Assembly (NCBI RefSeq): GCF_018069565.1
Contig: NZ_JAGPNL010000008.1
Coordinates: 120,320-184,319 of the forward strand
DNA from: Streptomyces tagetis
Lineage (GTDB): Bacteria; Actinomycetota; Actinomycetes; Streptomycetales; Streptomycetaceae
Length of the DNA: 64,000 nucleotides
Direction of reading: 5' to 3'
The notes beneath the pieces are model-generated. The model saw only the letters and a list, made by a program, of their open reading frames with translations. It was not told where the DNA came from and made no database searches. Made by a program: the position numbers and the translations under genes. This document shows, in pieces, positions 54,743 to 63,731 of this stretch (the first letter of the stretch is position 1; each line of letters begins with the position of its first letter).

Positions 54743-54776
54743 GACGGGCGGGCCGCTGGAAAGCGGCCCGCCCGTC
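54743..54776. terminator. Convergent terminator hairpin
   Basis: A 15-bp perfect stem (54743-54757 with 54762-54776) with tetraloop GGAA, after the PlsC gene and facing the MFS gene. Confidence 0.8.
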
Positions 54777-54799
54777 GTCCGTCCCGGGACCGGACCGGA

Positions 54800-55000
54800 G
54801 CCGCCCGGAGGGTGCCGGGCTCAGCCCGGACCGGACCGAGACCGGAACCGGACCGAGGCCCGAACCGGGCGAAGGACGGAACCGGGCCAAGGCCCGAACC
54901 TGGCCCGAACCGGACCCAGGCCCGAACCGGGCCGGGAGACGGAACCTGGCCGGGAGACGGAGCCTGGCCGCGAGACGAACCGCCCCCGGCCCCCGGCGCG
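54800..55000. repeat. Degenerate CCGAACCGG-type short repeats
   Basis: At least seven imperfect copies of a 20-25 bp unit with cores such as GGACCGAGACCGGAACC, CCCGAACCGGGC and GGCCGGGAGACGGA(A/G)CCTGG (the last is a near-exact 20-bp direct duplication around 54931-54970). Non-coding. Confidence 0.7.
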
Positions 55001-55066
55001 GGGCCCCGGGCCGGGCCAGACCCTGCCCCCCCCGTAGCGGGGGGCCGGACCAGGCCCTGACCCCCG

Positions 55067-56605
55067 CTACGCCGGTCCGGCGCTCTCGCCGTCGCCCAGG
55101 CGCTGGCCGCGCAGCAGGTGCCAGGCCGCGCCGGCGGCGGCCAGCAGGACCACGGCGCCCGCGCCGGCGGCGAGGGTCAGCCCCTCGACGAAGGAGTCGC
55201 GGGCCGCGTCCAGCATCGCCCGCGCGGTCTGCGCCGGCAGCGCGCCCGCCGCCTCCACCGCGCCGCCCAGCGACTCGTGGGCCGCCGCCGGGGTGCCCGC
55301 CGGGCCGGTGAAGTCCCGGTAGACCCCGTTGACGATGGAGCCGAGCAGGGCGATGCCGAGCGCGGCGCCGAGTTCGTAGGCCGTCTCGGAGACCGCGGAG
55401 GCGGCGCCGGCCTGCTGCGGGGGCACGCTGGAGAGGATCACGTCGGAGGTGACCGTGAAGGCGAACCCGGCGCCGAGCCCGACGAAGAGCAGGGCCGTGC
55501 CGAGCATCGGGTAACCGGTGTGGCGTCCGATGGTGGTCAGGGCGGCGAGGGCCAGCCCGACCGCCGCGAGTCCGCCGGAGACCACGACGCGGACCGAGTA
55601 CCGCCGGGCCGCGCGGCCCGCGAGGAGTCCGGCCGCCACCGCGCCGACCGCGGCGGGCAGTTCGGCGAGACCCGCCTCCAGCGGCGAGCGGTCCTGCACC
55701 AGTTGCAGGAACTGGGAGAGGAAGAAGACCAGCCCGGAGAGGCCGAGGATGGTGAGCAGGTCGGCCAGGACCGCGCCGCTGAACCCCCGGCCGCGGAAGA
55801 GCCGCACGTCGAGCAGCGGATGCGGCAGGGTGAGCTGGCGGCGCACGAACGCGTACAGCGCGGCGGCGCCGACCAGGCCCGCGGCCGGGATGTTCCAGCC
55901 GAAGCCGTGCGCGGCGGCCTCCTTGATCGCGTAGACCACGCCGACCAGTCCGGCCATGGAGAGCACGACGCTCGGCAGGTCCCAGGGGCCGGGCCGCGGG
56001 TCGCGGGACTCGGGCAGCAGCCGGGCGCCGACGGCGACCAGGACGGCCATCACGGGCAGGTTGATCAGGAAGACCGAGCCCCACCAGAAGTGCTCCAGCA
56101 GGAATCCGCCGACGATCGGGCCGACCGCCATGCCGGCCGAGGCGGTGGCGCCCCAGATGCCGATGGCGAGGCTGCGCTCGCGCGGGTCGTGGAAGAGGTT
56201 GCGGATCAGCGCGAGTGTGGCGGGCATGAGGGTGGCGCCGGCGACGCCGAGCAGCGCACGGGCGGCGATCAGCAGCTCGGGGCTGGTGGCGTAGGCGTTG
56301 AGGACCGAGACGAGGCCGAAGGCGGTGGCACCGGCAAGGAGGACGCGCTTGCGTCCGATCCGGTCGCCGAGGCTGCCCATGGAGACGAGCAGTCCGGCGA
56401 TCACGAAGGAGTAGACGTCGCCGATCCACAGCAACTGGGTGCCCGTCGGGCGCAGGTCCTCGCTGATGAAGGGGGTGGCGAGCCCGAGCACGGTCGCGTC
56501 GACGGCCACCAGCAGGACGGCCAGGACCAGGACGGACAGTGCCAGCCAGCGGCCGGGGCGCCCCTGTTCCCGTGTTTCGGGGGCCGGCCGCAGGGTGCGG
56601 GTCAT
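55067..56605 (-). CDS. MFS transporter, DHA2 (14-TMS drug:H+ antiporter) family
   Basis: 512 residues, about 14 membrane segments. DHA2 signatures: VAVDATVLGLATPFISEDL in TM1, GSLGDRIGRKRVLL (motif A) and VGPIVGGFLLEHFWWGSVFLINLP (motif C and the following helix). Expected to export a toxic compound, perhaps an antibiotic. The ATG (56603-56605) overlaps the tetR stop codon (ATGA), so the two form one operon controlled from the tetR promoter. Confidence 0.92.
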   Translation of the reverse strand: MTRTLRPAPETREQGRPGRWLALSVLVLAVLLVAVDATVLGLATPFISEDLRPTGTQLLWIGDVYSFVIAGLLVSMGSLGDRIGRKRVLLAGATAFGLVSVLNAYATSPELLIAARALLGVAGATLMPATLALIRNLFHDPRERSLAIGIWGATASAGMAVGPIVGGFLLEHFWWGSVFLINLPVMAVLVAVGARLLPESRDPRPGPWDLPSVVLSMAGLVGVVYAIKEAAAHGFGWNIPAAGLVGAAALYAFVRRQLTLPHPLLDVRLFRGRGFSGAVLADLLTILGLSGLVFFLSQFLQLVQDRSPLEAGLAELPAAVGAVAAGLLAGRAARRYSVRVVVSGGLAAVGLALAALTTIGRHTGYPMLGTALLFVGLGAGFAFTVTSDVILSSVPPQQAGAASAVSETAYELGAALGIALLGSIVNGVYRDFTGPAGTPAAAHESLGGAVEAAGALPAQTARAMLDAARDSFVEGLTLAAGAGAVVLLAAAGAAWHLLRGQRLGDGESAGPA

Positions 56606-57153
56606 GAGGTCTCTCTCCGGAGCGCGCCGCCGAGCAGCAGCTCGACGATCATGTGGGTGAGGTCGTTGCGGGCGAGGCGGCCCTCGGAGACCGCCCAGGC
56701 GCCGGAGGCCAGCAGGCCGTAGAGCGCCTCGGTGAGCCAGGCCGGGGTGAGGTCGAGGCGGAACTCGCCGCTTTCCTGGCCGCGGCGGAAGAGGGCGGCG
56801 ACCCGCTCGTCCAGCTCCGTCCAGCCGGCGTTCTGCTCCTCGCCCTCGAAGAGCTGGTTCTCCGTGTAGAGGAAGGCCAGCAGGCCCGCGTGGGGCTCGA
56901 TCGCGGCCACCAGCCGGCGCACCGCGTCCGCGGCGGTGCCCTCCTCGGTGCGGGCGGCGTCCAGCGCGGCCCCGCACGCGGCGATGCCGTGCGCCTCCAG
57001 TGCCCGGACGAGCGCGTCGCGCCCGGCGAACTGGCGGTGCAGCGTGGCGCGGCTGATGCCCGCCGCCCTGGCCACCTCGTCCATGGTGGCGGTGGCCTTG
57101 CGGGTCAGCAGGTCCGCGGCGCTGCGGAGCACGTGGTCACGATCGACAGCCAT
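56602..57153 (-). CDS. TetR family transcriptional regulator
   Basis: 183 residues. N-terminal helix-turn-helix (RDHVLRSAADLLTRKATATMDEVARAAGISRATLHRQFAGRDALVRAL), then a ligand-binding domain. Most likely the repressor of its own tetR-MFS operon. ATG at 57153 (MAVDRDHV); an in-frame ATG at 57171 would place the start inside the flanking half-sites. A palindrome lies 20 nt upstream. Confidence 0.92.
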   Translation of the reverse strand: MAVDRDHVLRSAADLLTRKATATMDEVARAAGISRATLHRQFAGRDALVRALEAHGIAACGAALDAARTEEGTAADAVRRLVAAIEPHAGLLAFLYTENQLFEGEEQNAGWTELDERVAALFRRGQESGEFRLDLTPAWLTEALYGLLASGAWAVSEGRLARNDLTHMIVELLLGGALRRETS

Positions 57154-57172
57154 GAGACGACAGTAACCCATG

Positions 57173-57190
57173 TGAGACAGTGATGTCTCA
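57173..57190 (-). promoter_or_regulatory. TetR operator
   Basis: TGAGACAGTGATGTCTCA: a perfect 7-bp inverted repeat with a 4-nt spacer upstream of tetR. Additional TGAGAC-type half-sites occur at 57153-57158 and 57214-57219, suggesting more than one dimer binds. Confidence 0.7.
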
Positions 57191-57299
57191 TCCGGGGCAT
57201 ACGGGTCTCACGGCGACGGCGGAGGGAAACGGCCGTCCGCCCCGGGCCTGGGCCTGGCCGGGCGGGCCCGTCCGCCCCGGACCTGGGCCGGGCCCCGGG

Positions 57300-58271
57300 T
57301 CAGTGCCAGGGCAGCCGGCCGCGCCGCTCCCAGTAGGCGCGCGGGTCCTCGGCCAGGCCGGCGAGGCGGGTGAGCTGGTCGTCGGTGAGGTCGACGACTG
57401 CGGCGTGCAGGTTGGAGGCGAGCTGGAGGGCGGTGGCGGCGCCGGAGAGGACGACGCCCGCCCACGGCTGCCGCAGGGCGAGCGCCAGGGCCACCGCGTC
57501 GCAGCCCTGACCGGTCTCCCCGGCCACCGCCCGCAGTTCCTCGGGGGCCTCGGGACCGGCCAGCCGGCCGTTGGCCATGCCCTCCTTGACGATCACCGTG
57601 AGGCCGGCCTCGTGGGCCTCGGCGAGGGCGGGCGCCGCGGAGGTCTCCAGGGCGTTGTAGGTGGACTGCACGGTGCGGAAGAGCGGCTCGTCGTCGACGC
57701 GGACGGCGAGGGCGGCGCGGATCGCGGCGGCCTGGTCCGGGCCGCTGGTGGAGAAGCCGACGGTGTGGCCCCGCCCGGCGGCCTCGGCGAGCCGGGCGTG
57801 CAGCTCCCGGTCGGTGAGGGCGGGGCTGTCCGGGGTCACCGAGTGGATCTGGTACAGGTCGAGCCGGTCGCCGAGCAGCGCCTCGGACTCGGCGCTCTGG
57901 CGCTCGTAGGCGGCGAGGGAGTGGTCCTTGACCTCGTGCCGCTCGGCGTCGGCGGACCAGTCGGCGGTGTACGTGTAGCCCCATTTGCTGCCGACCACCA
58001 CGTCGGCGGCGTCGGGCCGCCGGGCGAGCCAGTCGGCGAGGAACTCCTCGGAGCGGCCGTAGGAGCGGGCCGCGTCGACGTAGCGGACGCCCTGGGCGTA
58101 GGCGGCGTCGAGGAGTTCGTGGGTGCGGGTGCGCAGCGCGTCGACGGTGCGCTCGGGCGGCAGGTCCCGGTCACGGCCCAGGTTGATGTAGCCGGGCCGC
58201 CCGACGGCGGCGAGTCCCAGGCCGAGGCGGCTGGTCGGGGTCGTGGCCGAGGCCAGTCGGGCGAAGGGCAT
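57300..58271 (-). CDS. Aldo/keto reductase
   Basis: 323 residues, TIM-barrel oxidoreductase. Catalytic residues in DAARSYGRSEEFLADWL (Asp, Tyr), VVVGSKWGYTYT (Lys) and YQIHS (His). NADPH-dependent carbonyl reductase; substrate not evident. ATG at 58271 with GGGAG upstream; an in-frame start at 58340 is poorer. It is transcribed away from the tetR-MFS unit's promoter and its role there is unclear. Confidence 0.9.
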   Translation of the reverse strand: MPFARLASATTPTSRLGLGLAAVGRPGYINLGRDRDLPPERTVDALRTRTHELLDAAYAQGVRYVDAARSYGRSEEFLADWLARRPDAADVVVGSKWGYTYTADWSADAERHEVKDHSLAAYERQSAESEALLGDRLDLYQIHSVTPDSPALTDRELHARLAEAAGRGHTVGFSTSGPDQAAAIRAALAVRVDDEPLFRTVQSTYNALETSAAPALAEAHEAGLTVIVKEGMANGRLAGPEAPEELRAVAGETGQGCDAVALALALRQPWAGVVLSGAATALQLASNLHAAVVDLTDDQLTRLAGLAEDPRAYWERRGRLPWH

Positions 58272-58341
58272 CACGGGCTCCCGTTCGGTCGTCTCCTGGC
58301 GGTTGCCGGACCAACGTAACCCGTGATGCCCCCGCCTCACC

Positions 58342-59769
58342 TCACCTGCGGGCGTCCGCCCAGGCGTGCTGCGCCGCCACGTCGGCCTTGACCTCGGCGA
58401 GCTGGACGGCGACCGCCTCGGGCGCGGTGCCGCCGCGTCCGTTGCGGGAGGCGAGGGCGCCGGGGACGTTCAGGACGGTGCGCACCTCGGGGGTGAGGTG
58501 GGCGGAGATCTTGGCGAACTGCTCGTCGGTCAGCTCGTCGAGTTCCTTGCCCTCGGCCTCGGCGGCCTTGACGCACTCGCCGGCCACCTCGTGCGCGACG
58601 CGGAACGGCACGCCCTGCTTGACCAGCCACTCGGCGATGTCGGTGGCGAGCGAGAAACCGGCCGGGGCCAGCTCCTCCATGCGCTCGCGGTGCACGGTGA
58701 GGGTGGCCATCATGCCGGTGAAGGCGGGGAGCAGGACCTCCAACTGGTCGATGGAGTCGAAGACCGGCTCCTTGTCCTCCTGGAGGTCGCGGTTGTACGC
58801 GAGCGGCAGCGCCTTGAGGGTGGCCATGAGGCCGGTCAGGTTGCCGATCAGACGGCCGGACTTGCCGCGGGCCAGCTCGGCGATGTCCGGGTTCTTCTTC
58901 TGCGGCATGATCGAGGAGCCGGTGGAGAAGGCGTCGTGCAGGGTGACGAAGGAGAACTCCTTCGTGTTCCAGATGATGATCTCCTCGGCGATCCGGGAGA
59001 CGTTCACGCCGATCATCGCGGTGACGAAGGCGAACTCGGCGACGAAGTCCCGGGAGGCCGTGCCGTCGATGGAGTTGGCGGCGCTGCCGTGCTCGAAGCC
59101 GAGGTCGCGGGCGACCGCCTCCGGGTCCAGGCCGAGCGAGGAGCCGGCCAGCGCGCCCGAGCCGTACGGGGAGACCGCGGTCCGCTCGTCCCACTGGCGC
59201 AGCCGCTCCGCGTCCCGGGAGAGCGCCTGGACGTGGGCGAGGACGTGGTGGGCGAAGAGCACCGGCTGGGCGTGCTGGAGGTGGGTGCGGCCGGGCATGG
59301 CCACGTCCGGGTGGGCCTCGGCGAGACCGACCAGGGCGTCCTGGAGGTCGGCGATCAGCGCGCCGAGGACCCGGGCGTGGTCGCGCAGGTACATCCGGAA
59401 GAGGGTGGCGACCTGGTCGTTGCGGGAGCGGCCGGCGCGCAGCTTGCCGCCCAGGTCGGGCCCGAGGCGCTCCAGCAGTCCGCGCTCCAGGGCGGTGTGC
59501 ACGTCCTCGTCGGCGATGGTGCCGGTGAAGGCGCCGGAGGCGACGTCGGCCTCCAGCCGGCCGAGCCCCTCGATCATGCGGGTCAGCTCGTCCTCGGTGA
59601 GCAGTCCGGCGCGGTGCAGCACGCGCGCGTGGGCACGCGAGCCGGCGATGTCGTAGGGCGCGAGCCGCCAGTCGAAGTGGACGGAGGCGGACAGCTTCGC
59701 CAGGGCCTCGGCGGGACCGTCGGCGAAACGGCCGCCCCAGAGCCGTACGTCACCGCTGTTGCTGCTCAC
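58342..59769 (-). CDS. argH: Argininosuccinate lyase
   Basis: 475 residues. Splits argininosuccinate into arginine and fumarate, the last step of arginine synthesis. The fumarase-superfamily signature GSSIMPQKKNPD is intact, as are LWGGRFADGPAEAL at the start, the TAVSPYGSGALAGSS segment and AGRSRNDQVATLFRMYLRD. ATG at 59769, 99 nt after argG and separated from it by a terminator-like hairpin. Confidence 0.97.
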   Translation of the reverse strand: MSSNSGDVRLWGGRFADGPAEALAKLSASVHFDWRLAPYDIAGSRAHARVLHRAGLLTEDELTRMIEGLGRLEADVASGAFTGTIADEDVHTALERGLLERLGPDLGGKLRAGRSRNDQVATLFRMYLRDHARVLGALIADLQDALVGLAEAHPDVAMPGRTHLQHAQPVLFAHHVLAHVQALSRDAERLRQWDERTAVSPYGSGALAGSSLGLDPEAVARDLGFEHGSAANSIDGTASRDFVAEFAFVTAMIGVNVSRIAEEIIIWNTKEFSFVTLHDAFSTGSSIMPQKKNPDIAELARGKSGRLIGNLTGLMATLKALPLAYNRDLQEDKEPVFDSIDQLEVLLPAFTGMMATLTVHRERMEELAPAGFSLATDIAEWLVKQGVPFRVAHEVAGECVKAAEAEGKELDELTDEQFAKISAHLTPEVRTVLNVPGALASRNGRGGTAPEAVAVQLAEVKADVAAQHAWADARR

Positions 59770-59803
59770 TTGCGTGCTCCTCGGGAGGGGTGCGGATGTG
59801 CCA

Positions 59804-59832
59804 CCGCCTCCCCGCGCGGTGCGGGGAGGCGG
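59804..59832 (-). terminator. Hairpin between argG and argH
   Basis: A 12-bp perfect stem (59804-59815 with 59821-59832), 5-nt loop, after the argG stop codon. Partial readthrough into argH would still allow co-transcription. Confidence 0.65.
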
Positions 59833-59868
59833 TCGCCAGGCTAGTGCGTGCGGGGCTCTGCCCCGGGG

Positions 59869-61062
59869 TTACGCGAGGTCCCGCTTGGCGGCGATCTTCG
59901 CGGAGAGGCTGTAGATGTCGATGAAGCCCTTGGCGGCGGCCTGGTCGAAGCTGTCGCCGGTGTCGTAGGTGGCGAGGTTGAAGTCGTACAGCGACGACTC
60001 GGAGCGCCGGCCGGTGACGACGGCGCGACCGCCGTGCAGGGTCATCCGGATGTCGCCGGTGACGTGGCGGTTGGCCTCGTCGACGAAGCCGTCCAGGGCG
60101 CGCTTGAGCGGGGAGAACCACAGGCCGTCGTAGACCAGTTCGCTCCAGCGCTGCTCGACCTGCCGCTTGTAGCGGGCGAGTTCGCGCTCGACGGTGACGC
60201 TCTCCAGCTCCTGGTGGGCGGTGATCAGGGCCATCGCGCCGGGGGCCTCGTAGACCTCGCGGGACTTGATGCCGACCAGGCGGTCCTCGACCATGTCGAT
60301 CCGGCCGATGCCCTGGGCTCCGGCGCGCTCGTTGAGCTGCTGGATGGCCTGGAGGACGGTGACGGGCTTGCCGTCGATGGCGACCGGGACGCCCTCCTTG
60401 AAGGAGATGATCACCTCGTCGGCCTCGCGGGCGGCGGCCGGGTTCTGCGTGTACTCGTAGATGTCCTCGATCGGGGCGTTCCAGATGTCCTCCAGGAAGC
60501 CGGTCTCGATGGCGCGGCCGAAGACGTTCTGGTCGATCGAGTACGGGGACTTCTTGGTGGTGGCGATGGGCAGGCCCTTGTCCTCGCAGAAGGCGATGGC
60601 CTTGTCGCGGGTCATGGCGTAGTCGCGGACCGGGGCGATGCACTTCAGGTCGGGGGCGAGGGCGACGATGCCGGCCTCGAAGCGGACCTGGTCGTTGCCC
60701 TTGCCGGTGCAGCCGTGGGCGACGGTGGTGGCGCCGTGCTTCTGGGCGGCGGCGACGAGGTGCTTGACGATGGTCGGCCGGGACAGGGCGGAGACCAGCG
60801 GGTAGCGGTCCATGTAGAGGGCGTTGGCCTTGATCGCCGGGAGGCAGTACTCGTCGGCGAACTCGTCCTTGGCGTCCGCGACCTCGGCCTCGACGGCACC
60901 GCAGGCGAGCGCGCGCTTGCGGATGACGTCCAGGTCCTCGCCGCCCTGGCCGACGTCCACGGCAACGGCGATGACCTCGGCGCCCGTCTCCTCGGCGATC
61001 CAGCCGATGGCGACGGAGGTGTCCAGACCGCCGGAATAGGCGAGTACGACGCGCTCGGTCAC
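59869..61062 (-). CDS. argG: Argininosuccinate synthase
   Basis: 397 residues. It joins citrulline and aspartate using ATP. N-terminal P-loop AYSGGLDTSVAIGW, then GCTGKGNDQVRFE and KKSPYSIDQNVFGR. GTG start at 61062 with AAGGAG upstream. An ARG box lies just upstream, so the gene is probably ArgR-repressed. Type as in most bacteria. Confidence 0.97.
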   Translation of the reverse strand: MTERVVLAYSGGLDTSVAIGWIAEETGAEVIAVAVDVGQGGEDLDVIRKRALACGAVEAEVADAKDEFADEYCLPAIKANALYMDRYPLVSALSRPTIVKHLVAAAQKHGATTVAHGCTGKGNDQVRFEAGIVALAPDLKCIAPVRDYAMTRDKAIAFCEDKGLPIATTKKSPYSIDQNVFGRAIETGFLEDIWNAPIEDIYEYTQNPAAAREADEVIISFKEGVPVAIDGKPVTVLQAIQQLNERAGAQGIGRIDMVEDRLVGIKSREVYEAPGAMALITAHQELESVTVERELARYKRQVEQRWSELVYDGLWFSPLKRALDGFVDEANRHVTGDIRMTLHGGRAVVTGRRSESSLYDFNLATYDTGDSFDQAAAKGFIDIYSLSAKIAAKRDLA

Positions 61063-61089
61063 GGGTTTCTCCTTACAGTGCATTCGCTG

Positions 61090-61108
61090 ACATGCATGAG
61101 TATGCAGA
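61090..61108 (-). promoter_or_regulatory. ARG box (ArgR operator) of argG
   Basis: A TGCAT-N4-ATGCA palindrome (61093-61106), matching the ARG-box core, about 30 nt upstream of the argG start codon. A weaker second half-site (CGCATGATTCG) lies 61113-61123, at roughly the spacing of tandem ARG boxes. Confidence 0.65.
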
Positions 61109-61358
61109 ACTCCGCATGATTCGTCAATCCCGGGGGTCACTGAACGGCCGCGGGCCCCCTTCCGTACCCCCGGTCGAGCGCGGACGCATGCCGGTCCGCG
61201 CACCGTGGCCGCCCCGCGAAGCGCCGGCCGGGGCGGCCACGGGAGGCGCGAGGACGTCGGCCGGCACCCGCCCGGCGCTCCCGCCGGGCGCACACCGGAC
61301 CGGCCCGGACGGACCTCCCGGGCTGCCGCCCGCGCCGCCCCCGGCTACGTTCGGCACC

Positions 61359-62081
61359 ATGCGCCCCGGTCTCCTCCCCGACCTCCTCGCTCTCCTCGCC
61401 GCCTCGGCCCTGCTCGCCCTGACGGGGGCGGCCCCCGCCGCCGGGGCGCCCGCCGCGCCGCTGCCGGACCGGATGGCGGACACCGGCGGCGGCACCCAGC
61501 TCGTCACCGCCGTCGCCCCGGACCTCGGCTCCACCTCCGGCACGCTCACCTGGTGGGAGCGCCGGGACGGGCGGTGGGTGGCGGCGGGCACCGCGCCCGC
61601 CCGGTTCGGCGCCCGCGGCCTCGCCGACGGCGCCACCCGCGTCCAGGGCACCGAGACCACCCCGACCGGCCTGTACGACCTGCCGTACGCCTTCGGCACC
61701 GCGCCGGCGCCTGCCGGGACGGCGTACCGCTACCGGCCGGTGGGCCCCGACTCCTGGTGGTGCCAGGACAACGCCTCCCGCGCCTACAACCGCTGGAGCG
61801 AGCCGCTCGCCGCCGACTGCGCCGCCGCCGAGTCCGAGCGCCTGGCCGGCTATCCGGTGCAGTACGCCCACGCCCTGGTCGTCGGCTTCAACTACCACCG
61901 TCCGGTGCGCGGGCGCGGGGCGGGCATCTTCCTGCACGTCGACGGGCGCGGGGCGACCGCCGGCTGCGTCTCGGTGCCGGCCGAGGCGATGCGGCGCATC
62001 CTGCGCTGGGCCGACCCGGCGGCCCGTCCGCACCTGGCGATCGGGACGGCACAGGGTCCGACGGCCCTCGCCCGCGCCTGA
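61359..62081 (+). CDS. Secreted L,D-transpeptidase (YkuD domain)
   Basis: 240 residues. Signal peptide (LLPDLLALLAASALLALTGAAPAAGAPA), then a YkuD catalytic domain whose active site HVDGRGATAGCVSVP gives the catalytic Cys and His. These enzymes make 3-3 cross-links in peptidoglycan or attach proteins to it. Residues WWCQDN in the middle add a second Cys. ATG at 61359; the frame extends upstream without support. Divergent from argG. Confidence 0.88.
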   Translation: MRPGLLPDLLALLAASALLALTGAAPAAGAPAAPLPDRMADTGGGTQLVTAVAPDLGSTSGTLTWWERRDGRWVAAGTAPARFGARGLADGATRVQGTETTPTGLYDLPYAFGTAPAPAGTAYRYRPVGPDSWWCQDNASRAYNRWSEPLAADCAAAESERLAGYPVQYAHALVVGFNYHRPVRGRGAGIFLHVDGRGATAGCVSVPAEAMRRILRWADPAARPHLAIGTAQGPTALARA

Positions 62082-62272
62082 CCTCGCCGGGCACCCGGGG
62101 CACGCCTCGCGGGGCCCGCGCGGACCTCCCCCGCCCGGCCTCCCGGGCCACCCCGGGGCAGGCCGTGCCGAGGCCCGCGCGAACCGGCCCCGACCAGTAC
62201 CCGGAACGGCTGAACGCGGGGGCGGCGGCGCGCGTATCTGTGGTCCAAGGGCCAAGTCCCCACGGAGGAACC

Positions 62273-63655
62273 GTGACCACCACGCTCGCCGGCGGCCGTG
62301 CCGCCCGCCGCCAGACGATGCGCCGCATCCGTCCCCGCCGATCCCCGGCCGTCCCTTTGCTGCTCGCCGTATGGGCGGGCGCGGCGGGTGTGTTGTGGCT
62401 GTGGTGGCGCAACACACCCGCCATCTCCGACGACGCCGGCCGGCTCGTGAACGCGGGGCGCATCACCGGTCTGCTGGCCGGCTACCTGATGGCCCTCGTG
62501 GTGCTCCAGATGGCCCGGGTCCCCGCCCTGGAGCGGCGGGTGGGCTCCGACCGGGTGGCCCGCTGGCACGCCATGAGCGGCCGGTACACGCTCTGCCTGG
62601 TCGTCGCCCACGTCTTCCTGACGATGTGGGGGTACGCGGCGCAGGCCGGCAAGGGCCTCGGCGACCTGGTCGCGCAGACGGTCTCCTCCGTGAACGGCCT
62701 GCCCGACATGGGCAAGGCCGCCATCGGCACCGGAATCCTGGTCTTCATCGGCCTGATCTCCATCGGCCCGGTCCGCCGCCGCATCCCGTACGACGCCTGG
62801 TACCACGTGCACCTGCTCACCTACGTGTCGGTGTTCCTGACCTTCTGGCACCAGCTCACCACCGGCAACGAGTTCGCCGTGGACCCGGTCGCCACGACCG
62901 TCTGGTACGCGCTGTACGGGACGGTGACCGCGCTGGTGCTCTGGTACCGGGTGCTGACCCCGCTGCGGCTGAACCTGCGGCACCGGATGCGGGTCGAGGC
63001 GGTGATCGAGGAGGCGCCGGGGATCGTGTCGGTGCTGATCACCGGCCGCAAGCTGCACCGGATGGGCGCGGAGGCCGGGCAGTTCTTCCGCTGGCGCTTC
63101 ATGGCCCCGGGGATGCGCTTCAGCTCGCACCCGTACTCGCTGTCGGCCGCCCCGCGCCCGGAGCGGCTGCGGATCACCGTGAAGGCGATCGGCGACCACA
63201 GCACCCGGCTGCGCGAGCTGACCCCCGGCACCCGGGTGTGGGCGGAGGGCCCGTACGGGGCGATGACCGCCCAGCGCCGCAGCCGCGGCAAGGTGCTGCT
63301 GGTGGCGGGCGGGGTCGGCATCACGCCGATGCGGGCGCTCTTCGAGACGCTGCCCGGCGCCGCCGGTGACATCACCCTGCTCTACCGGGCCAACAGCACC
63401 CAGGAGCTGGCCCTCTGGGACGAGCTGGCCCGGATCGCCGAGGAGCGCGGGGCCCGGCTGATGTACGCGGTCAACAGCCCGGACGGGGAACGCCCGGACA
63501 TCTCGGCGGACTCCCTGCGCCGCAAGATCCCGGACGTCGACCGGCACGACGTCTTCATGTGCGGGCCGCCCGGCTTCGCCCAGTCGGTGTACGAGGCCCT
63601 GCGCGGTGCGGGGGTCCCGGCCCGCCGTATCCACCACGAGTCGTTCGAGATGTGA
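62273..63655 (+). CDS. Ferric reductase-like transmembrane flavoprotein
   Basis: 460 residues. N-terminal membrane region with six segments and His ligands for heme (for example RWHAMSGRYTLCLVVAHVFL and YHVHLLTYVSVFLTFWHQL), then an FAD-binding domain (FSSHPYSLSAAPRP) and an NAD(P)-binding domain (VAGGVGITPMRALFETL, FMCGPPGFAQSVY). Such proteins move electrons across the membrane, for example to ferric iron. GTG at 62273 with GGAGG upstream. Followed by an FMN-binding protein, suggesting a small redox unit. Confidence 0.9.
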   Translation: MTTTLAGGRAARRQTMRRIRPRRSPAVPLLLAVWAGAAGVLWLWWRNTPAISDDAGRLVNAGRITGLLAGYLMALVVLQMARVPALERRVGSDRVARWHAMSGRYTLCLVVAHVFLTMWGYAAQAGKGLGDLVAQTVSSVNGLPDMGKAAIGTGILVFIGLISIGPVRRRIPYDAWYHVHLLTYVSVFLTFWHQLTTGNEFAVDPVATTVWYALYGTVTALVLWYRVLTPLRLNLRHRMRVEAVIEEAPGIVSVLITGRKLHRMGAEAGQFFRWRFMAPGMRFSSHPYSLSAAPRPERLRITVKAIGDHSTRLRELTPGTRVWAEGPYGAMTAQRRSRGKVLLVAGGVGITPMRALFETLPGAAGDITLLYRANSTQELALWDELARIAEERGARLMYAVNSPDGERPDISADSLRRKIPDVDRHDVFMCGPPGFAQSVYEALRGAGVPARRIHHESFEM

Positions 63656-63731
63656 GCGGCGCGGACCGGACGTTCGACCGCCGGGGGCCTCGGGGCCCCC
63701 GGGGAACCATGAATCAGGAGTTTGCGAAGCG

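Larger units (their letters stand above)
54727..55066. other. Intergenic region: terminator plus degenerate repeats
   Basis: 340 nt between convergent genes. After the hairpin at 54743-54776 comes a purine-biased stretch with many imperfect copies of CCCGAACCGG/GAACCGGGCC units. No gene is supported; open frames are Pro/Arg/Gly artefacts. Confidence 0.6.
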
